Shown: in pieces, positions 48,907 to 58,361 of the stretch
Numbering within the stretch: position 1 is the first letter of the stretch
Layout of the letters: each line of letters opens with the position of its first letter
Origin: Lentzea albida
GTDB taxonomy: Bacteria; Actinomycetota; Actinomycetes; Mycobacteriales; Pseudonocardiaceae
NCBI RefSeq assembly: GCF_900111005.1
Contig: NZ_FOFV01000006.1
Coordinates: forward strand, 1 to 64,000
Length of the DNA: 64,000 bases
Direction of reading: 5' to 3'
Program-made: the position numbers and the translations under genes
Notes under the pieces: model-generated
What the model saw: the letters and a program-made list of their open reading frames with translations, nothing else
The model's database searches: none
Told to the model about the DNA's origin: nothing

Positions 48907-49257
48907 GTGGCGACACAGGCGAGGATCGGCCAGGCCGTGCTCGGCGTCCTGATGGTCGGCTGCGCGCTGACGGGCCTCTTCCCCAGACCGGTCCCGCTCC
49001 TCTTCGCCATCGCCGCGGTGGGCACGGCCAACGCCGCGTTCCCGGCCATGCGCACGTTCGGCTCCGCTCTGCTCGGCGGCGTGGCGGCCGCCTCCATCGC
49101 CCTCTCCTCGGTTCCGTTCGTCACCTGCTCGTCGGAACGCTTCACCGAGGTGTTCACCTGCTCGGGTGACGCTCCGACGTGGCACCTGACCGGAACCGTG
49201 CTGGTGGCAGGCCTTTCCGGGGCCAGTTTGGTACTCGCCCGGATCACAGTTCAGTGA
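48907..49257 (+). CDS. small four-helix membrane protein
   Basis: A 116-residue protein, GTG start, with about four hydrophobic helices (VLGVLMVGCALTGLF, LLFAIAAVGTANAAF, ALLGGVAAASIALSSV, TVLVAGLSGASLVLARI). A short extracytoplasmic loop holds two Cys (TCSSERFTEVFTCSG) that could form a disulfide. No family recognised. Confidence 0.6.
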   Translation: MATQARIGQAVLGVLMVGCALTGLFPRPVPLLFAIAAVGTANAAFPAMRTFGSALLGGVAAASIALSSVPFVTCSSERFTEVFTCSGDAPTWHLTGTVLVAGLSGASLVLARITVQ

Positions 49258-49395
49258 CGGTGATCACTCAACCGGGGCCATCAGGGAGCCGATAAGGCAT
49301 TCAGTCGAGCGTTCTCCCGCAACCGGTCCACCCGGTACTGTGCCGAGAGCGTGATCGATCGACTTCACACCGTGAGCATCTAGAGGAGGACCGCT

Positions 49396-49785
49396 GTGCG
49401 CGCACTGTGGGCCGCAGGTGGTTCCGCTGTGCTCGGGTCAGCGTTGCTCGGCGTGCTGGTGGGCATGGCGTTCCACGGAGCGGCAGGTGAGGACCCGCTG
49501 AGCAGAACACCCGCTTCCAGCTGGATCACGTCGACTTCCAGCACCGCACCGAGCACGACGGAGAGCTCGACCCCGACCAGCAGCGAATCGCCGAGCTCGA
49601 GCCCGACCCCGAGCACGCAGCAGAGCCCGAAGAAGACCACCCCGCCCCCGGCGGCGACGAACCCCGACCAGCAGCCGACGACGACGCCGGCACCCACGAC
49701 CACGGCAGCGCCGTCCTCGTCGGGGTGGCCGTGCAGTCCCCTGAACCCGTTGCCACCGCCCACCTGCAAGAACATGGGCGGCTGA
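49396..49785 (+). CDS. secreted Ser/Thr/Pro-rich protein
   Basis: A 129-residue protein with a GTG start after AGGAGGA. An N-terminal signal-anchor (GSAVLGSALLGVLVGMAFHG) is followed by some 80 residues made almost only of Ser, Thr, Pro and Glu, likely O-mannosylated, and a short C-terminus with two Cys (WPCSPLNPLPPPTCKN). It looks like a mucin-like cell-wall stalk. No domain recognised; codon use is typical of the genome. Confidence 0.65.
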   Translation: MRALWAAGGSAVLGSALLGVLVGMAFHGAAGEDPLSRTPASSWITSTSSTAPSTTESSTPTSSESPSSSPTPSTQQSPKKTTPPPAATNPDQQPTTTPAPTTTAAPSSSGWPCSPLNPLPPPTCKNMGG

Positions 49786-49787
49786 CA

Positions 49788-49830
49788 CGTCTCGGCCCCC
49801 GCCGGGCTGTGCCGGGCGGGGGCCGAGACG
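49788..49830. terminator. bidirectional terminator
   Basis: Perfect 16-bp stem CGTCTCGGCCCCCGCC / GGCGGGGGCCGAGACG with an 11-nt loop, placed between the convergent Ser/Thr-rich gene and the LacI gene. Confidence 0.85.
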
Positions 49831-49834
49831 CAGC

Positions 49835-50860
49835 TCAGGCGGACTCGCGCCGCACCAGCACCGTGGGCAGCATCTGCTGCTTGCGCTTCACGGTCTCATC
49901 CCGCAGCAGCTTCATCAGGTGCTCGACCATGTGGGCGACCTGCTCGTCGGAGTCCTGCCGAACGGAGGTCAACGGCGGTGAGGTGTGCTCCGCTATCGCC
50001 ACGTGGTCGTCGAACCCGACCACGGCGACGTCCTGCGGCACGCGCTTCCCGGCCTCCTGCAAGGTCTCCAGCGCCCCCGCGGCCATCAGGTCGGAGGCCA
50101 CGAACACGGCGTCGAGGTTCGGGATCTTGTTCAGCAGGACGGACATGGCCTTGCGCCCGCCCTCGCGCGTGAAGCCGCCGTCCTCGACGAACCGCGCGAC
50201 TCCCTTGTCGTCCAACGACAGGGCGGACTTGAAGCCGTTCAGGCGGTCTATGGCCGACAGCTCGTCCAGCGGGCCGGAAACGTGAACGATCTTCTTGCGG
50301 CCGAGCGACTTCAGGTGCTCGGTGGCGAGGACCGCGCCACCCTCGTTGTCGTTGTCCACGAGGTGCATGCCGCGCAACGAACCCCACGGCTTGCCGGCGT
50401 ACACGACCGGGAGCGGCAGCTTCTTCACGATCGAGACCAGCTCGTCGTTGCGGTGCGGCGCGAAGACCAGGGCGCCGTCGACGTGGCCGCCTGCGAGGAA
50501 GCGGTGTGCGCGCGCCTGGTCGTCCGGCGAGTGCACGAGCATGAGCACCATCTGCACGTCGACGTCCGCGAGAGCGCGCGCTCCCGCACGGATCAGGCGG
50601 GCGAAGTGCGGGTCATCGAAGATCTTGGGTTCCGGTTCGGAGAAGAGCACGGCGACGGCGCCGGTGCGGCGGGTGACCAACGCCCGCGCGGCGCGGTTCG
50701 GCTGGTAGCCCAGCGCCGACACGGCCGCGTTGACCGCCTCCAGCGCTTCCGGGCTCACGCGCGGTGACGCGTTCAGCACTCGTGACGCCGTGGCGCGGGA
50801 AACCCCTGCCCTCGCGGCAACGTCTTCCAACGTCGGACGCGCGTGGTTGGACACGAGCAC
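49835..50860 (-). CDS. LacI-family transcriptional regulator
   Basis: A 341-residue LacI/GalR regulator. The headpiece is complete (PTLEDVAARAGVSRATASRVLNASPRVSPEALEAV, residues about 8-45), followed by the hinge and a periplasmic-binding-like effector domain (DGALVFAPHRND, VVYAGKPWG, VDNDNEGGAVLATEHL, VAVVGFDDHVAIAEHTSPPLTSVRQD). It probably regulates sugar uptake, and lies 2.4 kb from the Ceb-like beta-glucosidase/ABC operon. Its own upstream palindrome differs from the one before that operon. Several GTG codons are possible starts; 50860 fits the GAGGAG site best. Confidence 0.88.
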   Translation of the reverse strand: MLVSNHARPTLEDVAARAGVSRATASRVLNASPRVSPEALEAVNAAVSALGYQPNRAARALVTRRTGAVAVLFSEPEPKIFDDPHFARLIRAGARALADVDVQMVLMLVHSPDDQARAHRFLAGGHVDGALVFAPHRNDELVSIVKKLPLPVVYAGKPWGSLRGMHLVDNDNEGGAVLATEHLKSLGRKKIVHVSGPLDELSAIDRLNGFKSALSLDDKGVARFVEDGGFTREGGRKAMSVLLNKIPNLDAVFVASDLMAAGALETLQEAGKRVPQDVAVVGFDDHVAIAEHTSPPLTSVRQDSDEQVAHMVEHLMKLLRDETVKRKQQMLPTVLVRRESA

Positions 50861-50889
50861 CACCACTCCTCGATGAAAACCTTTGAGTC

Positions 50890-50904
50890 GCTAAGCAGCT
50901 TAGC
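50890..50904 (-). promoter_or_regulatory. palindrome upstream of the LacI gene
   Basis: Perfect inverted repeat GCTAAGC-A-GCTTAGC, 30 bp upstream of the LacI start, a likely autoregulatory operator by position. Confidence 0.4.
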
Positions 50905-50938
50905 CCCAAGCGATCTCCGAGGAGGGTTTCCGCGCTGT

Positions 50939-51961
50939 TCATCGTGTTTTTTCGGCTATGACCCCAGCACCCCGCGCCCTCACACCGGTCGCACCAGGCG
51001 TGATCGAAACGCGGAGAAGACCGTCCTCCCGGCGTGTCGTGGCGGGGAGACCGGCGCGGCCGGCGGTCCGGACGAGCGCCGACTCCGAGGGCAGGCACCA
51101 CGCGACGAGCTCGGAGAAACCGGCGGCGCGGGCGTCCGCGGCCAGCGCGCTCAGCAGTGCCGTTCCGACGCCACGGCGTTGCCAGGCGTCCTCGACCAGC
51201 AGCGAGATCTCGGCGCACTCCGGTGTTCCGGTGTGGATGAGTTGCCCGAGGGCCACGACCTGGTCCCCGCCCTGCGCGAGGACCGTGGTGCCGCGCGGTG
51301 GGTTGAGCAGGCGGTGCACCCAGCGGCGGGGCAGCGCGCGCATGCCGGAGTGGTAGCGGTTGAACAGGGTCTTCATCGAACAGCGGGAGTGCAGGCCCGA
51401 CACGAGGTCCTCGTCGGAGGCGGAACCGGGGCGCAGGACGAGAGCCGCGCCGTCGTCGAGGACGGTCGCCCGCATCGTGGGCGCGGGGACGTCGACGAGG
51501 TCGAGCAACGCCTGCGCGCGCGTGAGTTCCACCTCCGTGAACCGGGCCCAGCCGCGCCGGGCGGCCCACTCTCCCAACTGGACCTGGCCGTCCGCGGCCT
51601 CCCCCGCGGTCACCGAGTCCGCGGCCAGCACCTGGCGGAGCGCCTCCCCCGTCCGCGACGGGTCGGCCAGCGCGATCCGGGCCGCCCGCAGCGCCGCCGT
51701 CGGTTCGTCCACCAGTTCCTTCAGGTCCGCGGTGGTGATCCCGACGCGTTTGCCGCCCTCGGACCGCACGGCGTCGACGAGGTCCGCGGGCAGCACGCCC
51801 TCACCGGCCCGCACCACGATCTCGTCCAGCACACCGCCGGGCACGGGGATCACGTGCAACGCGAGGACGTTGCAGTCTGCTGCGGCCAGCCGGACGGTGA
51901 CGCGGGCGAGCGCGCCGGGGCTGTCGCTGAGTTCGAAGCGCAAGCGCCAGGTCGTCGTCAT
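50939..51961 (-). CDS. amino-acid-regulated GNAT acetyltransferase (ACT-GNAT fusion)
   Basis: A 340-residue protein. An N-terminal ACT domain (LRFELSDSPGALARVTVRLAAADCNVLALHVIP) senses an amino acid. The C-terminal GNAT domain has ISLLVEDAWQRRGVGTALLSALAADARAAGF. Actinomycete enzymes of this architecture (AAPatA type) acetylate lysines of acyl-CoA synthetases and are gated by Asn or Cys. The protein here most likely ties acetate/acyl-CoA metabolism to amino-acid supply. Not in an operon with the LacI gene by spacing (78 bp gap), though on the same strand. Confidence 0.82.
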   Translation of the reverse strand: MTTTWRLRFELSDSPGALARVTVRLAAADCNVLALHVIPVPGGVLDEIVVRAGEGVLPADLVDAVRSEGGKRVGITTADLKELVDEPTAALRAARIALADPSRTGEALRQVLAADSVTAGEAADGQVQLGEWAARRGWARFTEVELTRAQALLDLVDVPAPTMRATVLDDGAALVLRPGSASDEDLVSGLHSRCSMKTLFNRYHSGMRALPRRWVHRLLNPPRGTTVLAQGGDQVVALGQLIHTGTPECAEISLLVEDAWQRRGVGTALLSALAADARAAGFSELVAWCLPSESALVRTAGRAGLPATTRREDGLLRVSITPGATGVRARGAGVIAEKTR

Positions 51962-52033
51962 GACGTCAAGAGTTCATGGAACTTGTTGCCGCGAGACGAA
52001 CCACGGGTAAAACGATCCTCATAGGGTCGCGGG

Positions 52034-53233
52034 ATGAGGAGAACACTGGCCGTAGGCCTCACCCTGCTCACCGTCACGGCACTGGCCACGCCCACCACCG
52101 CGGCACCTCAGGCGGCCGGCGAGAAGGGCCCGAAGCGGGCCGCGCTGACGAACTTCGCCTTCCTCCCGGCGGAGACGTACCTGCCCGGCAGCGAACCGAG
52201 CGGCGCGGCACTGGGGACCGCCCCGATCAACGGTGTCACGCCGCCGTTCGCGGACCAGCCGATCCAGGGCTTCAGCGGTCTCGTCCGCAACGGCGACGGC
52301 ACGTTCGACGCGATCTCCGACAACGGGTACGGCGCGAAGGCCAACAGCGCGGACTTCCTGCTGCGCATCCACCGCATCGCGCCCGACTTCGCGAAGGGCA
52401 CCGTCGACGTGCTCGGCGGCGTCACGCTGACCGACCCGCACGGCCACATCCCGTTCCCGCTCACCCGGCAGGACCGGGTGATCACCGGCGCGGACCTCGA
52501 CGTCGAGTCCGTCACGCGCGGCGCCGACGGCACCTACTGGATGGGCGACGAGTTCGGCCCGTACCTGCTGCACTTCGACCGCGCGGGCCGGCTGCTCGCC
52601 CCGCCCGTGCCGCTGCCGGGCGTGCGCGCCCCCGAGAACCCCGCCGGCAACCCGAACCTCGGCGGCAGCAAGGGTTTCGAGGGCATCACGCTCTCGCCGG
52701 ACGGCAAGAGGATCAACGCGCTGCTGGAGGGCACCGTCGCCGGTGACGCCCCGGGCACCCTGCGCCTCAACGAGTTCGACGTCGCCTCCAACTCGTTCAC
52801 CGGCAAGACCTGGCGCTACCGGCTGGAGGACCCGTCCTTCGCGATCGGTGACGCCATCGCGGTCGACGCCAACCGCCTGCTGATCATCGAGCGGGACAAC
52901 GGCCAGGGCGCCGCCGCGCTGGTCAAGCGCGTGTACCTGGCGGACAAGCGGGACCGCGACCGCGACGGCGAGCTCGACAAGACCCTCGTCGCCGACCTGC
53001 TGGACCTCGCCAACCCGAAGCACGTCGGCGGCCAGGCGGACCCGTTCCGCTTCCCGTTCGTCACGATCGAGGACGTCACCATCCTCGACGACCGCACGAT
53101 CGCGGTGCTCAACGACAACAACTTCCCGTCGTCGTCGGGCCGCACCCCGGGCAAGCCGGACAACAACGAGTTCATCACCATCAGGCTGGGCGAGAGCCTG
53201 CACGCCGACCCGCGGGTGCTGCGCAGGCGTTAG
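52034..53233 (+). CDS. secreted esterase-like phytase-family protein
   Basis: A 399-residue protein with an Ala-rich signal peptide (RRTLAVGLTLLTVTALATPTTAAP). The mature part matches the esterase-like activity of phytase family (PF13449): GFSGLVRNGDGTFDAISDNGYGAKANS, DVESVTRGADGTYWMGDEFGPYLLHFDRAG, GFEGITLSPDGK and IERDNGQGAAALVKRVY, with the closing VTILDDRTIAVLNDNNFPSSSGR. It forms a beta-propeller and may hydrolyse phosphate or other esters outside the cell. Monocistronic, followed by a long hairpin. Confidence 0.85.
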   Translation: MRRTLAVGLTLLTVTALATPTTAAPQAAGEKGPKRAALTNFAFLPAETYLPGSEPSGAALGTAPINGVTPPFADQPIQGFSGLVRNGDGTFDAISDNGYGAKANSADFLLRIHRIAPDFAKGTVDVLGGVTLTDPHGHIPFPLTRQDRVITGADLDVESVTRGADGTYWMGDEFGPYLLHFDRAGRLLAPPVPLPGVRAPENPAGNPNLGGSKGFEGITLSPDGKRINALLEGTVAGDAPGTLRLNEFDVASNSFTGKTWRYRLEDPSFAIGDAIAVDANRLLIIERDNGQGAAALVKRVYLADKRDRDRDGELDKTLVADLLDLANPKHVGGQADPFRFPFVTIEDVTILDDRTIAVLNDNNFPSSSGRTPGKPDNNEFITIRLGESLHADPRVLRRR

Positions 53234-53240
53234 ACGAGAG

Positions 53241-53285
53241 AGCGCTCCCACCTGCGGCACGGAGGTGTCCGCAGGTGGGAGCGCT
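53241..53285. terminator. long bidirectional terminator
   Basis: Perfect 17-bp stem AGCGCTCCCACCTGCGG / CCGCAGGTGGGAGCGCT with an 11-nt loop, between convergent genes. Its ends (GGGAGCGCT) resemble CebR half-sites but the stem geometry fits termination better. Confidence 0.85.
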
Positions 53286-53311
53286 GAGGCCCCCTCGGCC
53301 CGACTGCTGGG

Positions 53312-54718
<1,407 letters not shown>

Positions 54719-54722
54719 TCAC

Positions 54723-55547
54723 TCATCCCTTCACCGCGCCCTGCATGATGCCGCCGACGATCTGGCGCGACAGCAGGACGAAGATCGCGATCACCGGCAG
54801 CACCGCGATGGAGGCGCCGGCGAGCATCAACGAGTAGTCGGTGTAGTAGCCGCTGGCCAGCGTCGACAGCGCGACCTGCACCGTCGGGCTGTCGTTGGGG
54901 TCCAGCACGATCAACGGCCAGAAGAAGTCGTTCCACGCGGTCATGAACGTGAACATGCCGAGCACGGCCGCCTGGGGCCGCACCGCCGGGAACCCGACGT
55001 GCCAGAACGTCCGCAGCACCGAGCAGCCGTCGACGCGCGCGGCCTCGATCAGCTCGTACGGCACGGTCTCCTCGCACGCCTGGCGCATCCAGAACACCGC
55101 GAACGACCCGATCAGCACCGGCACGATGACGGCTTGCAGCGTGCCGTACCAGTCGAGGTCGGACATCAGCATGTACAGCGGGATCACGCCGAGCTGCGTC
55201 GGCACCATCGCCGTGCCGAGCACCACGAGGAACAGCGAGTCGCGGCCCTTGAACCGCAGCCGCGCGAACGCGAACCCGGCCAGCGTGCCCAGCACGACGT
55301 TCGAGATCGCCACGGTCGAGGCCACGATGAACGAGTTCTGCATGGCGAGCCAGAAGTCGACCGTGTCGAAGACGCGGGTGATGTTCTCGACCAGGTTGCC
55401 GCCGGGGACCAGCGGCGGGACCTTCTCGCCGAGGACCGAGTTGTCCTTCGACGCCACGATGAACGAGTAGTACAGCGGGAAGATCGACGCGGCGAGCACG
55501 GCGACCAGGAACCCGTAGAGCAGAGGGCCTGCCTTGGCGTTCTTCAT
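54723..55547 (-). CDS. carbohydrate ABC transporter permease (MalG/CebG type)
   Basis: A 274-residue inner-membrane permease with six helices and the ATPase-contact EAA loop (EAARVDGCSVLRTFWHVGFPAVRPQ). It is a CUT1-family permease. The partner is the upstream permease; a shared MsiK-type ATPase must come from elsewhere, as no ATPase gene is in the operon, which is typical of actinomycetes. Confidence 0.92.
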   Translation of the reverse strand: MKNAKAGPLLYGFLVAVLAASIFPLYYSFIVASKDNSVLGEKVPPLVPGGNLVENITRVFDTVDFWLAMQNSFIVASTVAISNVVLGTLAGFAFARLRFKGRDSLFLVVLGTAMVPTQLGVIPLYMLMSDLDWYGTLQAVIVPVLIGSFAVFWMRQACEETVPYELIEAARVDGCSVLRTFWHVGFPAVRPQAAVLGMFTFMTAWNDFFWPLIVLDPNDSPTVQVALSTLASGYYTDYSLMLAGASIAVLPVIAIFVLLSRQIVGGIMQGAVKG

Positions 55548-55551
55548 GTCC

Positions 55552-56532
55552 TCACCCCTTGCCCGCGATGCGCCGGGTCAGCGTGAAGTTGACGATCGCG
55601 ACCAGCAGGACGACCACGAACAGCATCCACGCGACGGTGGCCGCGTAGCCGGCGTCGAACAACCGGAAGCCCTTCTCGTACATGTAGAGCACCAGCGTCT
55701 GGAACTGCCGGTCGGAGCCGCCGGTCGAGTTGTTGGCGGCGAAACCGGGGTCGAACAGCGCGGGTTCGGCGAACAGCTGCAGGCCACCGATCGTCGAGGT
55801 GACGACGGTGAACAGGATGGTCGGCCGGATCGACGGCACGGTAATCGACCAGAACATCCGCCAGCGACCGGCACCGTCCAAAGTGGCCGACTCGTACATG
55901 TCCTTGGGCACCGACTGCATGGCCGCCAGGTACAGCAGCGCGTTGTAGCCGGTCCAGCGCCACATGACCATGGTGGACACCGCGAGGTGCGAGGCCCACG
56001 TCTCGGCGCGCCAGTCGATCGGGTCGATGCCGACGAAGCCGAGCAGGAAGTTCACGATGCCGAAGTCGCGGCCGAAGAACTGCGCGAACACCAGCGCCAC
56101 CGCGGCGACCGAGATGACGTTGGGCAGCAGCACACCGGCGCGCCAGAACGCGCTGCCGCGCAGACCGCGGTCGAGCAGCGCGGCGAGACCGAGCGCCGCG
56201 AGCAGCTGCGGCACGGTCGAGAGCACGAACAGGCTGAGCGTGTTGAACAGCGCGTTCCAGAACTTGGCGTCGCCGAACAGCTCGACGTAGTTGGCGAGAC
56301 CGACGAACCCCTGGTTGCCGTCGATCAGCTGCCAGTCGTGCAGCGACACCCACGCCGTGTAGATCAGCGGGTAGAGACCGAAGATCCCGAACACCAGGAA
56401 GAACGGCGCGATGATCAGGTACGGCGTGTACCTGGCGTCCCAGTTGCTCAGCCTGAAGCGCTTCGGCGGTTGGTTGGAAGGCGAAACCGAGGCGGCCGGG
56501 GCCACCTCGGTCTCTGGACGCGTCACCGTCAC
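55552..56532 (-). CDS. carbohydrate ABC transporter permease (MalF/CebF type)
   Basis: A 326-residue permease with six to seven helices and an EAA loop (ESATLDGAGRWRMFWSITVPSIRP). The first helix is in YLIIAPFFLVFGIFGLYPLI. GTG at 56532 overlaps the binding-protein stop as GTGA. Partner of the following MalG-type permease; the two form the CUT1 importer channel. Confidence 0.92.
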   Translation of the reverse strand: MTVTRPETEVAPAASVSPSNQPPKRFRLSNWDARYTPYLIIAPFFLVFGIFGLYPLIYTAWVSLHDWQLIDGNQGFVGLANYVELFGDAKFWNALFNTLSLFVLSTVPQLLAALGLAALLDRGLRGSAFWRAGVLLPNVISVAAVALVFAQFFGRDFGIVNFLLGFVGIDPIDWRAETWASHLAVSTMVMWRWTGYNALLYLAAMQSVPKDMYESATLDGAGRWRMFWSITVPSIRPTILFTVVTSTIGGLQLFAEPALFDPGFAANNSTGGSDRQFQTLVLYMYEKGFRLFDAGYAATVAWMLFVVVLLVAIVNFTLTRRIAGKG

Positions 56533-57791
56533 TTGGCGGCGTCCGTCGCTTCCTTCAGGGCCTGCGTCCACGCCTCAGCCGCGGACTGCTTGCCCTGCTC
56601 CACGCGGGTCAGCGCGGTGGCGAACACCGGTCCGACCTTCGAGTCCTTCGTGCCGCGGTAGGTCGGCTTCAGCGACTCCGCCGAGGTCGCGAAGATCTGG
56701 CCCACCGGAGCCTTGTTGAAGTACTCGTTGACGGTCGCCTGCACCTCGGCGTCCTGGTAGACCTTCGGCTGCGACGGCAGGTTGCCCGTCTCCTTGAAGA
56801 TCCGCTTCTGCTGCTCGGGGGCCGTGAGCCACTTGGCGAGCTCGTAGGCCTCCTTCGGGTGCTTGCCCTGCTTCGGGATGGCGAGGAACGAGCCACCCCA
56901 GTTGCCGCCACCGCCGGGCGCCGTCGTCACGTCCCACTTCCCGGCCGCCGCGTCGCCGGCACCCGCCTTGATCAGCGCGAGCGCCCAGGCCGGGCACGTG
57001 GTGGTGGCGAACGAACCCTGCTTCAGCGCGACGTTCCAGTCCTGGCTGAACGGCTCGAGAGCACCGGTCTGCCCCTTGGTGCCGAGCGCCGCGGCCGTGT
57101 CGAACGCCGTCTTGACCTTGTCGTTCTTCTCCGCGATGTAGGAGTCGTCCTTCGCGAAGTAGCCCTCCTCGGTCTGGTCGAGGATCGCCTTGTAGACGTT
57201 GCGGCCGGTGTCGACGAACTTCACGTTCGGCGTCTTCGCGGCGAACTGGTCGGCGACCTTCGAGTAGTCGGCCCACGTCGGCCACAGCTTCGCGACCTCG
57301 GCGCGGTCGGTGGGCAGGCCCGCCGCCGCGAACAGGTCGGCGCGGTAGCAGAGACCGAGGCTGCCCATGTCCGTGCCCAGCCCCAGCACGAACTCGCCGT
57401 TGTCAGCGGTGCCCTGGTTCCACTTCCACCCGGCCCACTGGTCCTTGAGGTCCTTGGCGCCGTACTCCGCCAGGTTCACGAACTTGTCCTTGGAGGCGCG
57501 GAACTGGCTGACCACGCCCTCCTCGAGGGCCACGATGTCCGCGGCACCACGACCACCCGCGAGCTGCGTCGCGAGCTGCGTGTTGTGCTGCTCCATCTTG
57601 ACCTTGCGCTGCTCGATCTTGATGTTCGAGTGCGAGGCCTGGTACTCCTCGATGAGCTTGTCGTACCCGAAGTCCGAGAAGAGGCCCAGCGACAGCTCGA
57701 TCTTGCCGTCGGCCTGTGAACCCCCGCCGCAACCGGCGACCATGACCATCACCATGGCCGCAGCAGCGCTGCCGACCAGCCTCTTGCTCAT
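56529..57791 (-). CDS. sugar ABC transporter substrate-binding lipoprotein (CebE-like)
   Basis: A 420-residue extracytoplasmic binding protein. The signal carries lipobox VMVAGCGGG near residue 21. The mature part is a family 1 binding protein (LSLGLFSDFGYDKLIEEYQ, VVSQFRASKDKFVNLAEYGAKDL, NWGGSFLAIPKQGKHPKEAYELAKWL). The operon with GH1 beta-glucosidase suggests a beta-glucoside such as cellobiose. A LacI-type palindrome lies 42 bp upstream of its ATG. Confidence 0.92.
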   Translation of the reverse strand: MSKRLVGSAAAAMVMVMVAGCGGGSQADGKIELSLGLFSDFGYDKLIEEYQASHSNIKIEQRKVKMEQHNTQLATQLAGGRGAADIVALEEGVVSQFRASKDKFVNLAEYGAKDLKDQWAGWKWNQGTADNGEFVLGLGTDMGSLGLCYRADLFAAAGLPTDRAEVAKLWPTWADYSKVADQFAAKTPNVKFVDTGRNVYKAILDQTEEGYFAKDDSYIAEKNDKVKTAFDTAAALGTKGQTGALEPFSQDWNVALKQGSFATTTCPAWALALIKAGAGDAAAGKWDVTTAPGGGGNWGGSFLAIPKQGKHPKEAYELAKWLTAPEQQKRIFKETGNLPSQPKVYQDAEVQATVNEYFNKAPVGQIFATSAESLKPTYRGTKDSKVGPVFATALTRVEQGKQSAAEAWTQALKEATDAAK

Positions 57792-57832
57792 CCGTCCTCC
57801 TCGACGACGCCGTGAGCGGCGCTTAACTGTGA

Positions 57833-57846
57833 TGAGAGCGCTCTCA
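57833..57846 (-). promoter_or_regulatory. CebR-type LacI operator upstream of the sugar ABC operon
   Basis: TGAGAGCGCTCTCA, a perfect 14-bp palindrome flanked by further symmetry (GTGAGAGCGCTCTCATCAC on the minus strand). It resembles the CebR box TGGGAGCGCTCCCA, 42 bp upstream of the binding-protein start. Confidence 0.75.
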
Positions 57847-58361
57847 CACTCAACCGGAGACGCGCGGGTGTCAAGCGGTCGACATCGTTCCGTAACTTTG
57901 TGGAGGCGGGCAACAAAAACGTTTGCCGGAACGGTGACCGGGCCGTGATGGGCGGTGACCGGTGCTGCTGAGAAGGCGAAGAGGGACGACCGGGCCCTCG
58001 CTCCGGTCGTCCCTCACCCCAGGTAGAGGGGGTTGCGGGCCTTTCGTGACGCGTGGGGTCGAAGATTTTCTCGGGAGTTCTGGTCGGGGGCGTCCGGAGG
58101 CGGGTAAGGGCCTGGGGTTATCGGACGGTGTTCATGCCGGTGGACATGGACCGGGTGGTCTTGCCGCGTTCGGCCGAGGTCGGCGCCAGCGAGGCCGGCC
58201 CCGCGTCGTCAGGCTCTCCGCCCCCTGCGGACACAGCGGAGGCCCGGTGCCCCGACAGCACCGGACCTCCACCGATCCCCCGGTCGTGCGGGCCCCTGTT
58301 CCCGCACTCCCGCACCCGCCCGGCCGTGGCCCCCGACAGCGAGGCCGGGCGGGGTGTCCTG
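57847..58361. other. 514-bp gene-free region with hairpins
   Basis: No ORF here has coding character on either strand. A perfect 11-bp hairpin GGGACGACCGG / CCGGTCGTCCC with 9-nt loop is at 57983-58013. GC-rich inverted sequences at about 58230-58350 could terminate the minus-strand FtsX gene. The first part is the AT-richer promoter of the sugar ABC operon. Nothing else recognised. Confidence 0.5.

Noticed and set aside
53241-53285. CebR-type operator in the intergenic region
   Set aside because: The 17-bp perfect stem with loop between convergent genes fits a terminator; no promoter faces it.
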